NCBI GenBank assembly: GCA_007121175.1
Contig: SKMG01000451.1
Location: 1-5,207 of the forward strand
Origin: Trueperaceae bacterium
GTDB lineage: Bacteria > Deinococcota > Deinococci > Deinococcales > Trueperaceae
DNA length: 5,207 nucleotides
Direction: 5' to 3'
Every line of letters begins with the position of its first letter. The stretch's first letter is position 1. Positions 4,689-5,207 of this stretch are shown in pieces. The notes beneath the pieces are model-generated. The model did no database searches, was not told the DNA's origin, and worked only from the letters and a program-made list of their open reading frames with translations. The translations under genes and the position numbers were made by a program.

Positions 4689-5207
4689 CGCCGGCCGAGA
4701 CGACTCTGGCCGCCCGCGGCGCTTCGCGTCGCAGGCGCTGCAGGTACGTCTCGAGCGTCGGGTAGCGGTAGCCGAAGAGGTAGAGTCCGGGCGCGCCGAG
4801 CGCGCGCACGCCGCTCTCGTCGGTGCGCGGCCGCCCGTCCGGGCCCCACTCCAGTTGGGCCGCCACCGGGTCGAGCGCCGGCCGGTAGCCGGTGCACAGC
4901 ACGATCAGATCGAAAGCGTCCTCAGTGCCGTCGACGAAGCGCGCGCCGTCGCGCGTGAATGCGCTCATCGCTGGCCGCACCCGAACCCGCCCGGCGCGCA
5001 CGGCATCGATCAGCTCGAGCCCCACTACCGGGTAGGCCTCGGCGAGCGGGCCGTCGGGCCACGGCAGACCGAGTTCCGGGTACTGCCGCCTGACGAGCCG
5101 CAGCAGCCCGCTCCCGAGCCGCGGCGGCAGCCGCCGCCAGAGCTCGCCCGAGCGCTGCGTGAGCGCGTTCGGGTAGTCGACGAAGGCTGCGCCCGAGCGC
5201 ACCGCCA
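4681..5207 (-). CDS. Flavin-containing monooxygenase-like protein, C-terminal part (5' end off the window)
   Basis: About 174 residues of an FAD/NAD(P)-binding protein of the FMO/CzcO type. These use NADPH and FAD to oxygenate small substrates in the cytosol. The fragment begins with AVRSGAAFV, which in the family follows the NADPH-binding Rossmann fold, so the GTG at 5202 is an internal Val and the true start is off the window. Later come YPVVGLELIDAVRAGRVRV, a beta segment with FVDGTEDAFDLIVLCTGYRP containing the FMO-family TGY motif (about residues 104-106 counted from that Val), and the terminal APGLYLFGYRYPTLETYLQRL, matching the usual 'GLYFvG' strand beside FAD. The end is a short Arg/Ala tail and TAG. 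The FAD-binding GxGxxG and the NADPH motif are not in view, so substrate and activity are open. A putidaredoxin-reductase-like or thioredoxin-reductase-fold relative is less likely. Confidence 0.82.
   Translation of the reverse strand, partial: AVRSGAAFVDYPNALTQRSGELWRRLPPRLGSGLLRLVRRQYPELGLPWPDGPLAEAYPVVGLELIDAVRAGRVRVRPAMSAFTRDGARFVDGTEDAFDLIVLCTGYRPALDPVAAQLEWGPDGRPRTDESGVRALGAPGLYLFGYRYPTLETYLQRLRREAPRAARVVSAGAR

Noticed and set aside
4475..4897. A 140-codon minus-strand frame spanning the end of the monooxygenase and the relic
   Set aside because: Its residues are Arg/Gly/Ala-rich and do not match any family, while other frames in the same region carry clear motifs.
4650..4958. A plus-strand Arg/Ala/Ser-rich open frame opposite the monooxygenase
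   Set aside because: Low-complexity shadow of the minus-strand gene, with no domain or upstream signals.

Overview
The window is very GC-rich bacterial DNA, densely packed, with GTG as well as ATG starts. Two genes appear to have no leader: a TANNNT -10 element sits exactly 6 nt upstream of the start codon of both the solute-binding protein (+) and the nucleotidyltransferase (-). Leaderless promoters of this form are common in Deinococcota and in some actinobacteria. A Deinococcota (Trueperaceae-like) origin is my best guess, by inference only; there is no rRNA or marker gene here to prove it.

Layout. (1) 1-297 (+) is the C-terminal end of a UDP-glucose 6-dehydrogenase, cut by the left edge. 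(2) 327-3790 (+) is a three-gene operon: a family 5 (peptide/oligopeptide type) extracytoplasmic solute-binding protein with a Sec signal peptide, then a DppB/OppB-like permease and a DppC/OppC-like permease. The permease genes overlap by 4 bp (GTGA). A compact hairpin fills the gap between the binding protein and the first permease. No ATPase gene follows. (3) 3714-4478 (-) is an SpsF-type sugar nucleotidyltransferase, convergent with the permease and overlapping it by 77 bp; an 8-bp hairpin lies just past the permease stop. (4) 4490-4684 (+) holds the remains of a class V aminotransferase with at least two reading-frame breaks. (5) 4681-5207 (-) is the C-terminal part of a flavin-containing monooxygenase-like NAD(P)-binding protein, cut by the right edge.

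How it works together. The central operon encodes the periplasmic and membrane parts of an importer for peptides or similar solutes; its ATPases must come from elsewhere. The UDP-glucose dehydrogenase and the SpsF-like enzyme both fit nucleotide-sugar and surface-polysaccharide metabolism but are on opposite strands and need not be co-regulated. The monooxygenase and the aminotransferase relic look like unrelated accessory genes.

I see no tRNA, rRNA, CRISPR array, insertion sequence or obviously new defence or mobile system. The most interesting points are small-scale: the paired leaderless promoters, the hairpin carrying a possible ribosome-binding site in its loop, the convergent overlap with its hairpin, and the aminotransferase relic from which the neighbouring gene's promoter now seems to operate.
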